64,000 nt of DNA from the NCBI RefSeq assembly GCF_945277285.1, contig NZ_CALYPR010000001.1:1054001-1118000 (forward strand), written 5' to 3'. A program made the translations under genes and the position numbers. This DNA comes from an uncultured Bartonella sp. (GTDB lineage Bacteria; Pseudomonadota; Alphaproteobacteria; Rhizobiales; Rhizobiaceae). The notes under the pieces are model-generated. The model did no database searches. It was given only the letters and a program-made list of their open reading frames with translations, and was not told the DNA's origin. How positions within the stretch are numbered: the stretch's first letter is position 1; each line of letters begins with the position of its first letter. Shown here in pieces: positions 37,446 through 47,736 of this stretch.

Positions 37446-38336
37446 ATGAACAATTCTGGAAAATCTGTTCTTGTGATTTCAAGTCATGTCATTCGTGGTT
37501 CGGTTGGTACGCGGGTAAGTGTCAACGCGCTTGAACAAATGGGATATGCCGTTTGGGATATGTTGACGGTAAGTATGACGTGGCAGCCACGCCATGGCCC
37601 ATCCCATCGGCTTATTGTACCAGTTGCAGATTTCAAGGCATGGGCCGAAGATATTATTCGTTCCAAGTGGGTGGGAGAAATTGCCGCGGTGATGACCGGT
37701 TATTTCGGAAATGCTGAACAGATTAAGATTGTTGCGGATCTTATCAAAACGCTTAAAGACAAAAATCCAAGTCTTATCTATTTTTGTGATCCGGTCTTGG
37801 GCGATGAAGGTGGGCTTTATGTTGACGAAGCCATTGCTGAAAATACTGTTAAGTATCTTTTGCCGCTTGCCGATATTTTGAAACCCAACCGGTCCGAACT
37901 TGAATGGATAGCGGCAAAGAAACTTGAAAATAACCATGAGATAGTTGCTGCCGCCAAGGATATTGGCTGCAAAACAACTTTGGTTACATCGGCTTGGCCG
38001 CTTCTTAAAAATGCAACGGGAAACCTGCTTATTACCGATAAAACAATCCTGTTGGCAGAACATCCGATTGTCAAAGATCCTGTTAATGGTTTGGGCGATT
38101 TGACGGGAGCACTATTTCTTGCACGGCTTCTTGACGGCGACAACGAAGAACAAGCATTACAGTTTGCAACCGCTTCGGTTTATGCATTGCTTGTGGAAAC
38201 AGCGCGACACAATGCTTACGAGTTAATGCTCGAAAGGGGACTCCAGCACCTTGGTGCAGTTACTGAGCGTATTACGTTGCGCTATCTTAAAGATACGCAG
38301 AATTCTGCCGGAACGGGCAAAAATCAACGCGCATAA
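37446..38336 (+). CDS. pdxY: Pyridoxal kinase, PdxY-like
   Basis: 296 residues. It phosphorylates pyridoxal or pyridoxine to the 5'-phosphate in B6 salvage. The ribokinase-like fold is marked by VLVISSHVIRGSVGTRVS at the N-terminus, CDPVLGDEGGLYV near 117 and the catalytic DPVNGLGDLTGALFL near 214-228, where the usual GTGD appears as GLGD, as is normal for this branch. ATG at 37446 is eight bases after GAGG. The carbonic anhydrase gene begins 22 bases after its stop. Confidence 0.9.
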   Translation: MNNSGKSVLVISSHVIRGSVGTRVSVNALEQMGYAVWDMLTVSMTWQPRHGPSHRLIVPVADFKAWAEDIIRSKWVGEIAAVMTGYFGNAEQIKIVADLIKTLKDKNPSLIYFCDPVLGDEGGLYVDEAIAENTVKYLLPLADILKPNRSELEWIAAKKLENNHEIVAAAKDIGCKTTLVTSAWPLLKNATGNLLITDKTILLAEHPIVKDPVNGLGDLTGALFLARLLDGDNEEQALQFATASVYALLVETARHNAYELMLERGLQHLGAVTERITLRYLKDTQNSAGTGKNQRA

Positions 38337-38358
38337 AAAACAGTCAAGTGAAACATTG

Positions 38359-39000
38359 ATGATAGACTTTCCGGAAAAGCTTTTAAACGGTTATTATAAC
38401 TTTATGGAAAGACGTTTTGTAAATGAACGCGACCGTTATAAACAGCTGGCTTATGAAGGGCAAAAACCTGAAACAATGGTGATCGCCTGTTGTGATTCAC
38501 GCACGGCACCGGAAACCGTTTTCGATGTCGATCCGGGTGAAATCTTCGTCATGCGCAATGTTGCCAATCTTGTGCCGCCATTTCATCCTGATAAAGAATA
38601 CCACGCAACATCGGCTGCTCTGGAGTTTGCAGTCCAATCGCTTAAGGTAAAAAATATCGTCGTGCTTGGCCATGCCCGCTGTGGCGGTATCCGTAATGCA
38701 CTCGACGCTGATAGTGAACCACTTTCGTCGGTTGATTTTATCGGGAAATGGATGGGACTTCTAACACCGGCTGCCGAAGCTGTTGCCACGAATACGCTGA
38801 TGACATCGACTGAACGCCAGACAGCACTGGAGCGCATTTCTATTCGTTATTCAATCAATAATTTGCGGTCGTTTCCATGGATAAAGCGGCACGAAGATGA
38901 AGGAACGCTCACACTTTATGGGGCATGGTTTGATATAGCGAGCGGCGAACTTTGGGTAATGGACAGGCGCACTGGTGATTTTACCCGCGCAGAACATTAA
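38359..39000 (+). CDS. Beta-class carbonic anhydrase
   Basis: 213 residues. Zinc ligands are the Cys and Asp of ACCDSRTAPETVFD (about 43-56) and the His and Cys of LGHARCGGI (about 103-111). The chain length, GEIFVMRNVANLVPP and HATSAALEFAV all fit the bacterial beta class. It supplies bicarbonate for carboxylations at low CO2. The start at 38359 matches the family N-terminus; the frame is open upstream inside pdxY but without similarity. It ends at a clear terminator. Confidence 0.95.
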   Translation: MIDFPEKLLNGYYNFMERRFVNERDRYKQLAYEGQKPETMVIACCDSRTAPETVFDVDPGEIFVMRNVANLVPPFHPDKEYHATSAALEFAVQSLKVKNIVVLGHARCGGIRNALDADSEPLSSVDFIGKWMGLLTPAAEAVATNTLMTSTERQTALERISIRYSINNLRSFPWIKRHEDEGTLTLYGAWFDIASGELWVMDRRTGDFTRAEH

Positions 39001-39035
39001 TTTTTGCATCAAGAGTAAATAGTTCGAGCGTAAAT

Positions 39036-39064
39036 AAAAAGCCCATTAGAAACGGGCTTTTTAA
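39036..39064 (+). terminator. Rho-independent terminator after the carbonic anhydrase gene
   Basis: AAAAAGCCC (39036-39044), a nine-base loop and GGGCTTTTT (39054-39062) form a stem ending in T residues, 35 bases after the stop codon. Confidence 0.8.
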
Positions 39065-39177
39065 ATTGTTTAAAAAATGGCCTCTTCGACAAGAATCATG
39101 AAAAATCGTGAAAGTGCCATGCACTTTTCTGATTTAAAGATGTCATGCATTCAGGCAGCAGTGACGACATCGCGTCT

Positions 39178-39996
39178 TCAATTCCCGTCGATCTGTTTTC
39201 CCATGATGGCAATGGATTGCTGGTAGACGCTGGCATCGTTCCATCCTTGAATGGCTGCAAAATTGGGCTCGCCCGGCTGGTAACCGGCGCCGGTTTTCCA
39301 ACCGTGATTGCGCAAGAAATTAAATGTCGAGGCCAGTGCATCGGCTTTGGAATGAATCATGTCGATATGACCGTCACCATCGCCATCAGCACCATAGAGA
39401 AGAACGTTTTTCGGCAAAAATTGGGTTTGTCCGATTTCACCATGCATTGCACCAATCGAATTGGGATCAAAATCACCGCGATCAATCAGCTTGAGTGCCG
39501 AATAAAGTTGTTCGGTGAAAAAATCTGTACGTCGGCAATCATAGGCAAGTGTTGCCACTGCAGACAATGTATGTTGTTTGCCCATATAGGAACCGAAGCC
39601 GGTTTCCATGCCCCAAATGGCAATAACCGGACCAGAGGCAACGCCATATTTCTTCTCGAGCCGGTCGAAAAGTGCAGCATTTTGCCGTTTCATCACTTTG
39701 CCGCGGGCGACAATGGTCGATGAACCACGTTTTTGCATAAATTGGTCAAGACTTAATTTGAAGCTCTTTTGGCCACGATCAGCATTAATGGTTGCTTGGG
39801 CATAATGCACATTGTTCAGTGCTGCAATGCCGCGTTTGCCAATTCCGTTTGCGGCGGCTGCCTGTTTTGTTGCTTCGACCCAGTTTTCAAAACCCGCCGA
39901 AGTGTTACCACATTTTGGTGCAGCTAGTGCTGTTCCGGTGGTCGCAATAAACGCCAAACCGAAAAAACCGGCTGCGATCGCTCTTTTACAAAACAT
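39178..39996 (-). CDS. Lytic murein transglycosylase, MltB/SLT_2 family
   Basis: 272 residues from ATG 39996, placed after AGAAGGGAAG and before a clean signal peptide (about 1-25, ending ALA). The SLT_2 domain carries the catalytic Glu in IWGMETGFGSY near 128, followed by GQTQFLPKNVLLYGADGDGDG and NFLRNHGWKTG. It cleaves glycan strands to 1,6-anhydro ends. No lipobox was seen, so it is probably soluble periplasmic or secreted. Confidence 0.92.
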   Translation of the reverse strand: MFCKRAIAAGFFGLAFIATTGTALAAPKCGNTSAGFENWVEATKQAAAANGIGKRGIAALNNVHYAQATINADRGQKSFKLSLDQFMQKRGSSTIVARGKVMKRQNAALFDRLEKKYGVASGPVIAIWGMETGFGSYMGKQHTLSAVATLAYDCRRTDFFTEQLYSALKLIDRGDFDPNSIGAMHGEIGQTQFLPKNVLLYGADGDGDGHIDMIHSKADALASTFNFLRNHGWKTGAGYQPGEPNFAAIQGWNDASVYQQSIAIMGKQIDGN

Positions 39997-40169
39997 TCGG
40001 GCTTCCCTTCTTTTGCACGTGATGTTTGTGGGTAAAATATTGCTTATCGCATATAACAAGTTTAACACGAAACCAAGTGGAATAACTCTATTTATCAAAT
40101 AGAATACGCTGAAACCTTGACAGGAATTGATTTTTGCTGTTTTAAGACACTTCAAATCTGCGACAAGCT

Positions 40170-40302
40170 TATCAGACTTGGAGCCACCGACCGGGACCCG
40201 CAATGGTATAAAAAGATCCCGGAGGTCAACATCCGACAGCGCGATGCGCCCTCGGGTGCGTGGTTTGTTTGTTTAAGTTTGTTACTCATAAAGAGGTAGA
40301 CA
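40170..40302 (+). promoter_or_regulatory. Structured candidate leader of ffh
   Basis: The 306-base gap between the divergent transglycosylase gene and ffh has a GC-rich island just before ffh. CCGGGA (40191-40196) pairs with TCCCGG (40217-40222), with outer ACC/GGT pairs. A second hairpin, ATGCGCC-CTCG-GGTGCGT (about 40244-40261), is followed by a T-rich run. Both lie 40-110 bases before the ATG and GAGG site. This could be a 5' leader RNA or a small transcript with its own terminator. Identity with any described RNA family is unverified. Confidence 0.45.
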
Positions 40303-41847
40303 ATGTTTGAATCCTTACAGGAACGCTTAGGCACCATTCTGAATAATCTGACGGGACGTGGAAGTCTGTCAGAACAGGATGTTGCAACTGCCTTGCGTGA
40401 GGTGCGCCGCGCTTTGATTGAAGCCGATGTGGCGCTTGATGTTGTTCGCTCTTTTACTGATCGCGTGCGTGAAAAGGCCGTTGGTGCAGACCTGCTCAAA
40501 TCAATCAAACCGGGACAGATGGTCGTCAAGCTCGTCCATGACGAATTGGTAGAAATGCTCGGTAGTGAAGGTATTTCAATTGATCTTAACGCACCTTCGC
40601 CGGTTGTGATTATGATGGTTGGCCTGCAAGGCTCCGGTAAAACCACAACATCGGCGAAAATTGCCAAACGGCTTGTCGCAAAGCAGAACAAAAAAGTTCT
40701 TATGGCCTCGCTTGATACTCGCCGTCCGGCCGCGCAAGAGCAATTGCGCCAGCTTGGCGAGCAGATCCACGTGCCGACATTGCCGATTATTGCCGGCCAA
40801 ACGCCTGTTGAAATTGCTGCCCGCGCTGTGCAGGCGGCAAAACTCGGTGGTCAGGATGTTGTCATTCTGGATACGGCCGGTCGCACTCATATTGATGAAC
40901 CGCTTATGGTCGAGATGGCGGATATCAAGGCCAAGTCTGCCCCCCATGAAATATTGCTTGTTGCCGATAGTTTGACCGGACAGGATGCTGTCAATCTCGC
41001 TCGTTCATTTGACGAACGTGTTGGCATTACCGGCATTGTATTGACACGTATGGACGGCGATGGCCGTGGTGGTGCTGCCCTTTCGATGCGGGCTGTTACG
41101 GGTAAGCCCATTAAGGCCATTGCGACAGGCGAAAAGATGGATGCGCTGGAAGAATTCCATCCGCGCCGCATTGCCGACCGTATATTGGGAATGGGCGATA
41201 TTGTCTCGCTGGTAGAAAAAGCTGCCGAAAATATCGATCAGGAAAAAGCTGCTGCCCTTGCCAAAAAGATGCAGAAGGGCAAATTCGACCTGAGCGATTT
41301 GGCTGAACAACTCAAACAAATGAAAAAATTGGGTGGCATGGGCGGCATACTCGGGATGATGCCGGGCATTGGTAAAATGAAAGACCAGATTGCGGCTGCC
41401 GGTCTTGATGACAACCTTTTCAATCGCCAACTGGCAATTATTTCCTCAATGACAAAGGAAGAGCGCGCCAACCCCGATCTTTTGAAACATAGCCGCAAAC
41501 AGCGCATAGCCAAAGGTTCGGGCACAAATGCTGCCGATATTAACAAACTTTTGAAAATGCACCGTCAGATGGCCGATATGATGAAAATGATGGGCAGCAA
41601 GGGCAAAGGCGGCTTTATGCAGAAAATGATGGGCGGGCTTGGTTCCAAATTGGGGTTTGGCGGTTTGGGCGGCGGCATGCCCGATCTTTCATCCCTTGAT
41701 CCCAAACAATTGGAAAAAATTCAAAAACAGGCTGAAAGTGCCGGTCTTGGAAACAGGCTACCGGGGCTTGGCGGCGGAACTTTGCCTGGTCTTCCGACAG
41801 GCGGGAATAAGTTTCCCGGTCTGCCGGGGTTACCTAAGAAGCATTGA
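40303..41847 (+). CDS. ffh: Signal recognition particle protein Ffh
   Basis: 514 residues. It binds 4.5S RNA and signal sequences and docks ribosomes at the membrane through FtsY. The N domain is followed by the G domain with GLQGSGKTTTSAK near 107, LDTAGRTHIDEP near 190 and a TRMDGDGRGGAALS segment near 247. The M domain is rich in Met and Gly (GGMGGILGMMPGIGKMKDQ and the MMKMMGSKGKGGFMQKMMGG tail). GAGG precedes the ATG. The gene runs into a chorismate mutase gene and rpsP. Confidence 0.98.
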   Translation: MFESLQERLGTILNNLTGRGSLSEQDVATALREVRRALIEADVALDVVRSFTDRVREKAVGADLLKSIKPGQMVVKLVHDELVEMLGSEGISIDLNAPSPVVIMMVGLQGSGKTTTSAKIAKRLVAKQNKKVLMASLDTRRPAAQEQLRQLGEQIHVPTLPIIAGQTPVEIAARAVQAAKLGGQDVVILDTAGRTHIDEPLMVEMADIKAKSAPHEILLVADSLTGQDAVNLARSFDERVGITGIVLTRMDGDGRGGAALSMRAVTGKPIKAIATGEKMDALEEFHPRRIADRILGMGDIVSLVEKAAENIDQEKAAALAKKMQKGKFDLSDLAEQLKQMKKLGGMGGILGMMPGIGKMKDQIAAAGLDDNLFNRQLAIISSMTKEERANPDLLKHSRKQRIAKGSGTNAADINKLLKMHRQMADMMKMMGSKGKGGFMQKMMGGLGSKLGFGGLGGGMPDLSSLDPKQLEKIQKQAESAGLGNRLPGLGGGTLPGLPTGGNKFPGLPGLPKKH

Positions 41848-41870
41848 AAAACGAAGAAACGTTGAAGATG

Positions 41871-42176
41871 ATGAGTGACACTAAGATCCCTGAAGAGCTT
41901 TTGCAACTTCGTGATTCGATTGATAATTTTGACGCAAGCCTTGTTCATATTCTGGCGGAGCGGTTTCGATGCACAAAAGCGGTCGGTGTTCTGAAGGCAA
42001 AATATGGTCTTCCGCCTGCCGATCCGGCACGCGAACAACGTCAGGTTGCGCGTTTGCGCAAATTGGCTGAAGAAAGCCATCTTGATCCTGATTTTGCAGA
42101 AAAATTTCTGAATTTTATTGTTAAGGAAGTCATTCGCCATCACGAAGCGACGGCCGCGAAAATTCAATCTAAATAA
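41871..42176 (+). CDS. Chorismate mutase, AroQ type (monofunctional)
   Basis: 101 residues from ATG 41871 (41868 is also possible). The helical AroQ pattern is present: LLQLRDSIDNFDASLVHILAERF, then a KAVGVLKAKYGLP segment and the C-terminal FLNFIVKEVIRHHE. Conserved Arg, Lys and Glu residues of the active site can be placed. It converts chorismate to prephenate for phenylalanine and tyrosine. Its position between ffh and rpsP is standard in Hyphomicrobiales. A start at 41844, overlapping ffh, is an unlikely TTG. Confidence 0.9.
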   Translation: MSDTKIPEELLQLRDSIDNFDASLVHILAERFRCTKAVGVLKAKYGLPPADPAREQRQVARLRKLAEESHLDPDFAEKFLNFIVKEVIRHHEATAAKIQSK

Positions 42177-42260
42177 GGAAAACATTTTCGCCGGACAAAT
42201 TTTTGAAAGCCCGGCGTCAAACCATTGGTAAAAGCCAAAACCGACAATAGGAGATAAAAC

Positions 42261-42659
42261 ATGTCGTTGAAAATTCGTCTGTCACGCGCAGGTTCAAAAA
42301 AGCGTCCATATTACCATATCGTTATCGCCGACATCAGAAGCCCGCGTGATGGCCGGTTCATCGAACGGGTCGGCTTCTGGAACCCGATGCTTGCCGAAGA
42401 AAGTGAGCGGGTAAAGATCGACAATGAGCGCATCCAATATTGGCTGGGTCATGGTGCTTTGCCGACCGACCGTGTTGCACGTTTTCTTGATGCTGCCGGC
42501 CTTTTCAAACGTAAAGCCCGCAACAATCCGAACAAGGCTTTGCCTGGTAAGAAGGCTCAGGAACGTATTGCTGCTGCCAAACAGGCTGAAGAGCAAGCCA
42601 AGGCTGCTTCTGCTGAAGCTGCTGCCCCTGCAGAGGGTGCCGCTGCCGCAACTGAATAA
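42261..42659 (+). CDS. rpsP: 30S ribosomal protein S16
   Basis: 132 residues. The S16 core is [40 protein letters not shown] and a [20 protein letters not shown] segment, followed by a 45-residue Lys/Ala/Glu-rich tail common in alphaproteobacteria. AGGAG lies just upstream. Unlike most relatives, rimM does not follow; a terminator does. Confidence 0.98.
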   Translation: MSLKIRLSRAGSKKRPYYHIVIADIRSPRDGRFIERVGFWNPMLAEESERVKIDNERIQYWLGHGALPTDRVARFLDAAGLFKRKARNNPNKALPGKKAQERIAAAKQAEEQAKAASAEAAAPAEGAAAATE

Positions 42660-42712
42660 GTTATAACACCAAGCTTGATGACAATGATACAAGTTTGGAA
42701 AATGAAAAAAGC

Positions 42713-42743
42713 AAAACGGGCCGTTTGTTGCCCGTTTTTATTT
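42713..42743 (+). terminator. Rho-independent terminator after rpsP
   Basis: AAAACGGGC (42713-42721) and GCCCGTTTT (42730-42738) form a perfect 9-bp stem with an eight-base loop and a trailing T run. It closes the ffh-chorismate mutase-rpsP unit. Confidence 0.88.
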
Positions 42744-42957
42744 GTCTGAAATTTGGCTTGAAAAAGCCGGACTTTCGACCTTGCCGATGGGGACATCATC
42801 CAAAGCTGCTAATATTTATAATGGAGCGCTTTTGATGACGGATAAAACTTTTGTCTGTTTATCGAAAGTTAGTTAAGAACACGGTTGTTGATTGAAGGTT
42901 TTTCCAGAAACCGGAAAACAACAGTAAAAGCAAGAAAGAACGCGTGCGGGCTTGCTA

Positions 42958-43188
42958 TCAGAAGTCGATTGCCCGGCCTTTTATTTCCCAATCACCATAG
43001 CGTGACGGATCATTGCCGCCACGGCCGCCTATTTCTTTTGGTGCCTTTGTTTGTTGGGCTTTTTGTCGGCGTTCTTCTGCTTCTTTCAAAGCACGCTGTG
43101 CGGCTGCAGGAAGATTGCGCTTTTTTGAATTTGTATTCGTTACAGTTTTACTTGTTTCACTATCGGTCATTTTTAATTGGGCTTCCAT
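42958..43188 (-). CDS. DUF1674 / SDHAF4-like succinate dehydrogenase assembly factor
   Basis: 76 residues from ATG 43188 (ATG 43170 is an alternative start with a clearer GGAAG upstream). The C-terminal signature KEIGGRGGNDPSRYGDWEIKGRAIDF region matches DUF1674; its mitochondrial homologue SDHAF4 binds the flavinylated succinate dehydrogenase subunit and protects it during assembly. The N-terminal half is Lys/Ala-rich helix. It is divergent from htpX. Confidence 0.9.
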   Translation of the reverse strand: MEAQLKMTDSETSKTVTNTNSKKRNLPAAAQRALKEAEERRQKAQQTKAPKEIGGRGGNDPSRYGDWEIKGRAIDF

Positions 43189-43253
43189 TGAAGAAAACGG
43201 AAATGTTCACCATCATATAAGGACAAATATGCTTTATATCGGAGTTTTTGACA

Positions 43254-44210
43254 ATGAATTTTATGCGTACCGCCATGCTTCTTGCTTTCATGACGGCACT
43301 GTTTATGGGTGTTGGCTATCTGATTGGCGGCAGTAATGGTGTTATCATTGCTTTTCTCATTTCAGCAGCGATGAATCTGTTTTCCTATTGGAATTCGGAT
43401 AAAATGGTTCTGGGTATGTATGGCGCCCGTCAGGTTGATGAACGCACTGCCCCGCAATATTACCGGATTGTCAGTGATCTGGCGAAACGGGCAGGTTTGC
43501 CTCAGCCGAAAGTTTTTATTATTGATAATGCACAACCCAATGCTTTTGCAACCGGACGTAACCCCGAGCATGCGTCTGTTGCTGCAACAACCGGCCTGTT
43601 GAATGCTTTAAGCCCGGAAGAATTGGCTGGGGTGATGGCGCATGAGCTCTCGCATGTGCAAAATCACGATACGTTGACCATGACAATAACCGCTTCAATT
43701 GCCGGTGCCATTTCCATGCTTGGTAATTTTGCGCTGTTTTTTAGCAGTGGTAATCGTGATTCTAATGGTAATTCCAATCCGCTTGGTATTATTGGCGTGA
43801 TTATTGCAATGTTTGTAGCTCCTTTTGCAGCCATGCTTGTACAAATGGCCATTAGCAGAACACGTGAATATGCCGCTGACAAACGGGGTGGGCAAATTTG
43901 CGGCAATCCGCTATGGCTGGCTTCAGCCTTGAACAAGATTGCCCGTGGTGTCAAAATGGCACCGAATGAAGAAGCAGAACACAATCCGGCGACTGCACAT
44001 ATGTTTATTATTAATCCGCTGAATGGAAGTGGTGCCGATAATCTGTTTTCTACCCATCCGGCAACAGAAAACCGTATTGAAGCCTTGCGCAAGCAGGCCG
44101 AGGCAATGAATATTACAACGACAAGTGGCTCGTCTTGGGAAAATATGCGTCGCACGGTTGAACGTCCGGCATGGATGCGTAATAACACGCCGAAGGGTCC
44201 ATGGTCATAA
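43254..44210 (+). CDS. htpX: Membrane metalloprotease HtpX
   Basis: 318 residues from ATG 43254 (GGAG about ten bases upstream). M48 zinc protease of the inner membrane that degrades damaged membrane proteins. HELSH at about 128-132 carries two zinc His and the catalytic Glu; the third ligand is in [10 protein letters not shown] near 205. Two hydrophobic hairpins (about 5-37 and 140-195) span the membrane. The C-terminal [14 protein letters not shown] block is typical. rsmB follows after ten bases. Confidence 0.96.
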   Translation: MNFMRTAMLLAFMTALFMGVGYLIGGSNGVIIAFLISAAMNLFSYWNSDKMVLGMYGARQVDERTAPQYYRIVSDLAKRAGLPQPKVFIIDNAQPNAFATGRNPEHASVAATTGLLNALSPEELAGVMAHELSHVQNHDTLTMTITASIAGAISMLGNFALFFSSGNRDSNGNSNPLGIIGVIIAMFVAPFAAMLVQMAISRTREYAADKRGGQICGNPLWLASALNKIARGVKMAPNEEAEHNPATAHMFIINPLNGSGADNLFSTHPATENRIEALRKQAEAMNITTTSGSSWENMRRTVERPAWMRNNTPKGPWS

Positions 44211-44220
44211 TGAGTCGATA

Positions 44221-45591
44221 TTGGCAGACACAAAGAAAAAACATCAACACCGTTCTCCGGCAAAAAATATTGTGATCGAGGTTCCCGGTCTGAGGGCAAG
44301 ACAGGCTGCCGCACGCCTGCTTTCAGCTGTAGTTGACAAGAAAACTTCGCTTGACGGTTTGACCGATAATGAACATGGCCATCCGCAATATCTGGCGCTT
44401 GCAATGCGTGATCGGCTATTGGTTCGCGCAATTTTAGGCGCAGCATTACGTCATCGTGCCGATATTGAAAAAGCTTTGACAGAATTTCTTAATCGCCTTT
44501 TACCGAAGAATGCCTTGTCGCTTCGCCACCTTCTGCATGTTGGTGCAGCTCAGGTTCTCTATCTTGATGTTCCCGATCATGCGGCCATTGATCTTGCGGT
44601 AACTGCGGCAAAAGCTGACCCGCGCAATCAAAGGTTTTCCAGCCTTGTCAACGCACTTTTGCGCAAAATTGCCAGTCATGCCAGCCAAATTCGTTCGCGT
44701 TCTTCGGCGATAGAAAATGTGCCATCGTGGTTTTCGTCATTGCTTGTTGAAAATTATGGCGAGGATAAAGCAAAAAAGATTCTCGCCGCTCAGGAAATAG
44801 AGCCGCCAATTGATATAACGGTAAAAAATAATCCTGAGTTATGGGCTGAAAAACTCGGTGGTGATGTGCTTTTTAATGGCACGGTAAGACTTGGCAATAT
44901 TGAAGGTGCGATATCCGATCTTGAAGGCTATCAGGCAGGTGAATGGTGGGTGCAAGATGTTGCAGCGTCCTTGCCTGCCCACTTGTTTGGCAATATTCAG
45001 GGTAAAAATGTTGCAGATTTATGCGCTGCTCCGGGCGGAAAAACAGCCGAGCTTGCCATTCAAGGGGCTAATGTCACGGCAATCGACCTTTCGGCAAATC
45101 GTTTAAAACGGCTTCAGAAAAATATGGAAAGGTTGAAGCTTGAAGTTGCAACATGGGCAGGGCACTTGCAAGATTATAAACCGTCAACGCCTTTTGATGC
45201 CGTTTTGTTGGATGCGCCTTGTTCGTCAACTGGAACGATAAGGCGGCATCCGGATATTTTATGGACAAAAAGTCTGAACGATATTGAAAAACTCGCAAAA
45301 TTGCAGTTTGATCTTCTCGTATCGTCCATTTCGCTGGTTAGAATTGGCGGAACACTTGTCTTTGCCAATTGTTCGATTGCCCATAAAGAAGGTGAAGAGC
45401 TCGTCAAAAAACTTCTGACAAGTCGCAACGACATTAAACTTATTCCGATCACTGCAGAAGAAGTGGGAGGAGAAAAAAGGTTTGTGTCAAACGGGCTTTT
45501 GCGCACAACGCCGGCTGATCTTGTCGGGAAGACTCCCGAATTATCGGGAATGGACGGATTCTTTTGTGCGCGTTTCGAGCGTGTGTTATAG
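44221..45591 (+). CDS. rsmB: 16S rRNA m5C967 methyltransferase RsmB / NOL1-NOP2-Sun family
   Basis: 456 residues if TTG 44221 is the start; upstream codons lie inside htpX and resemble nothing, and no ATG fits. An NusB-like N-terminal domain (about 25-165: RARQAAARLLSAVVDKK, then LLHVGAAQVLYLDVPDHAAI) precedes the methyltransferase domain with the SAM motif ADLCAAPGGKTAELA near 265, DAPCSSTGTIRRHPD with a catalytic Cys near 335, and FANCS with the second Cys near 380. It methylates C967 of 16S rRNA or a related site. Confidence 0.88.
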   Translation: MADTKKKHQHRSPAKNIVIEVPGLRARQAAARLLSAVVDKKTSLDGLTDNEHGHPQYLALAMRDRLLVRAILGAALRHRADIEKALTEFLNRLLPKNALSLRHLLHVGAAQVLYLDVPDHAAIDLAVTAAKADPRNQRFSSLVNALLRKIASHASQIRSRSSAIENVPSWFSSLLVENYGEDKAKKILAAQEIEPPIDITVKNNPELWAEKLGGDVLFNGTVRLGNIEGAISDLEGYQAGEWWVQDVAASLPAHLFGNIQGKNVADLCAAPGGKTAELAIQGANVTAIDLSANRLKRLQKNMERLKLEVATWAGHLQDYKPSTPFDAVLLDAPCSSTGTIRRHPDILWTKSLNDIEKLAKLQFDLLVSSISLVRIGGTLVFANCSIAHKEGEELVKKLLTSRNDIKLIPITAEEVGGEKRFVSNGLLRTTPADLVGKTPELSGMDGFFCARFERVL

Positions 45592-45883
45592 GAAAAAACC
45601 TGATAACAGCATTATTTAGCCGTTTGGAACCGCTTTTTCTTTTTAATGAAAAATATTTTTATTATCTCTTGCCTGAGGCTAACCCATTTTTCGACATTTC
45701 AAATCATCACCGGCACCTAGATTAGGCACGGGAAAATTTGGAAAAATCAGGCTTGTTTTAAGAACAGATTTTTTAACCGGTTCAAATCCGCAGTTTTTGA
45801 TCAATTGTATTCCAGAAAATTAACCAATCATTCACCTTAATCAAAGAAAATGAATTCAAGTTCGTTTTTATGGAGTACCGGTC

Positions 45884-47581
45884 GTGGCTATCACTATTGG
45901 GCGTAATCAACAATCTAAAACATCATCAGCTAGCTATGCTGCGATGCGGTTGTTGCGCCGTCTGTGTGTCGGGCCGCTGTTTCGTTGGCGATTTTCCGGA
46001 TTTCGTCCGCAACGCATACTGGCAGAGCCTGTCGATCTTCATTTGGCTGATCCGGATATGGCGCATGAATTTTATCATGGCCGTTTTGCTCTTGCCGGTC
46101 GGATTGTTCAGATTGGCGCAATTTCGCCTTTTGCAATAGAACCGCCGACGCCGGCATGGGAAGCGGCTCTGAATGATTTTAGCTGGCTCAGACACCTCGA
46201 TGCCGCACGCACGCCGATAGCTAACGCCCATGCCCGCTCGTTACTGATTGATTGGCTTGACCAGTTGGGTAAACGCGGAAGAAGCCCCGCATGGTACCCG
46301 GATGTGGTAGCACGAAGGCTCATAGCGTGGTTGTGTCATGCACGGATGTTGCTTGACGGAGCGAATGAAAGTTTCGAACGCCGTTTTTTGCGGGCACTTG
46401 GATATCATGTAAGATATTTGCGCACGGCTATCCATAAAATGGATGAGGACGAAAACCGTCTTCAGGCAGCTGCGGCCTTGTGTTTCGCATCCCTTTGCCT
46501 GCCGGTATCACCATCAATGAAAAAAGCTGCACAAACCCAGCTTATACGGTCTTTAACACAGCAGATATTGCCTGATGGCGGGCATATCTCACGAAATCCT
46601 GCGGTATTGCTTTCATTGCTTACCGATTTGATCGCTTTGCGTCATCTTTATGCGCATAGCAAAGAGACAGCGCCAAGAATTCTGGTTGATTCTGTTGAAC
46701 GCATGTTACCGGCTTTACGGTTTTTCGTTCATCAGGACAAGACACTTGCCCATTTCAATGGTGTCGGGCCGATATTACCGGAACGTCTGGCTGTCATCCT
46801 CAAACTTGACGAGACAGCCGGAACGCCTTTTTCGCATGCGCCTTATTCCGGCTATCAAAGGCTATACGCCAATAATACAACAATTATTGCCGATACGGGA
46901 ACGATACCGCCGCGTCAGGTTTCCTATCTGGCGGAAGCCGGATGTCTTTCATTTGAAATGTCATCGGGTGCAGACCGTTTCATTATCAATACCGGTATTG
47001 ATCCCTATGGCCCGGCCGACTACGCTTTGATGGCGCGTGCCACGGCAGCCCATTCCACTGCGACATTGAATGATACTTCATCGGGTAAATTTCAAAAGCG
47101 TAAAAAAAATGAACGCGTCGCGTTGATAAGTGGGCCAACCACAGTCAATATCCAGCGCGTAGAAGAATCTGATCGTATCGGTTTTGTTGCAAGCCATGAT
47201 GGCTATCTGGCACCATTTAACATGATACACGAGCGTGGACTTCTGCTTTTTTCAAACGGCAATATTATTGATGGATATGACCGGTTTTTTGCTCCTCAAG
47301 GAAAAACAATAAAGAATGACGGACGCGACAATGTCGCTGTTCGTTTCCATCTTCATCCCCATGTGGAAGTCAGCCATGATGGTAACAGTTTGCGGCTGGA
47401 AATCATGGGCGGCGATGCGTGGAACTTTATTTCGCCGGATGCCGATATCCAGCTTGAAGATTCAATAGATTTTGCCGACCCTAATGGTCCGAAACGCACT
47501 CGTCAGATTGTCTTGAATTTTCGCCCCGTTCTGGTTGAGAAAATTCGCTGGCGTTTTACCCGTATCACAGGAGCAGCTTAA
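45884..47581 (+). CDS. Heparinase II/III family protein
   Basis: 565 residues from GTG 45884, with GGAG ten bases upstream. The N-terminal alpha-helical half (about 60-300) is followed by the Hepar_II_III beta-sandwich domain starting near 330 ([18 protein letters not shown]) and including [11 protein letters not shown] near 400. Many Hyphomicrobiales carry this gene directly before purH. The substrate is unknown; these polysaccharide lyases act on acidic polymers, and the lack of a signal peptide here leaves the location open. Confidence 0.88.
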   Translation: MAITIGRNQQSKTSSASYAAMRLLRRLCVGPLFRWRFSGFRPQRILAEPVDLHLADPDMAHEFYHGRFALAGRIVQIGAISPFAIEPPTPAWEAALNDFSWLRHLDAARTPIANAHARSLLIDWLDQLGKRGRSPAWYPDVVARRLIAWLCHARMLLDGANESFERRFLRALGYHVRYLRTAIHKMDEDENRLQAAAALCFASLCLPVSPSMKKAAQTQLIRSLTQQILPDGGHISRNPAVLLSLLTDLIALRHLYAHSKETAPRILVDSVERMLPALRFFVHQDKTLAHFNGVGPILPERLAVILKLDETAGTPFSHAPYSGYQRLYANNTTIIADTGTIPPRQVSYLAEAGCLSFEMSSGADRFIINTGIDPYGPADYALMARATAAHSTATLNDTSSGKFQKRKKNERVALISGPTTVNIQRVEESDRIGFVASHDGYLAPFNMIHERGLLLFSNGNIIDGYDRFFAPQGKTIKNDGRDNVAVRFHLHPHVEVSHDGNSLRLEIMGGDAWNFISPDADIQLEDSIDFADPNGPKRTRQIVLNFRPVLVEKIRWRFTRITGAA

Positions 47582-47736
47582 GTATTTGCTTTCGGCGCAA
47601 GGGTATTTGGTTCGAAGTTTTTTATTCTGCTGCAAGTGAAAAGCGTTCATTTTTCTATTCGCAGAGTGTTTTTTTTCAGTTCCTGTGTTATTGCAGTAGC
47701 GGATATTTCTTCTGCCAAATCATCAGGGACAATGCT

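Noticed and set aside
45730-45800. GGTTCAAATCC resembling the T-loop of a tRNA
   Set aside because: No matching acceptor, D or anticodon stems could be drawn on either strand.
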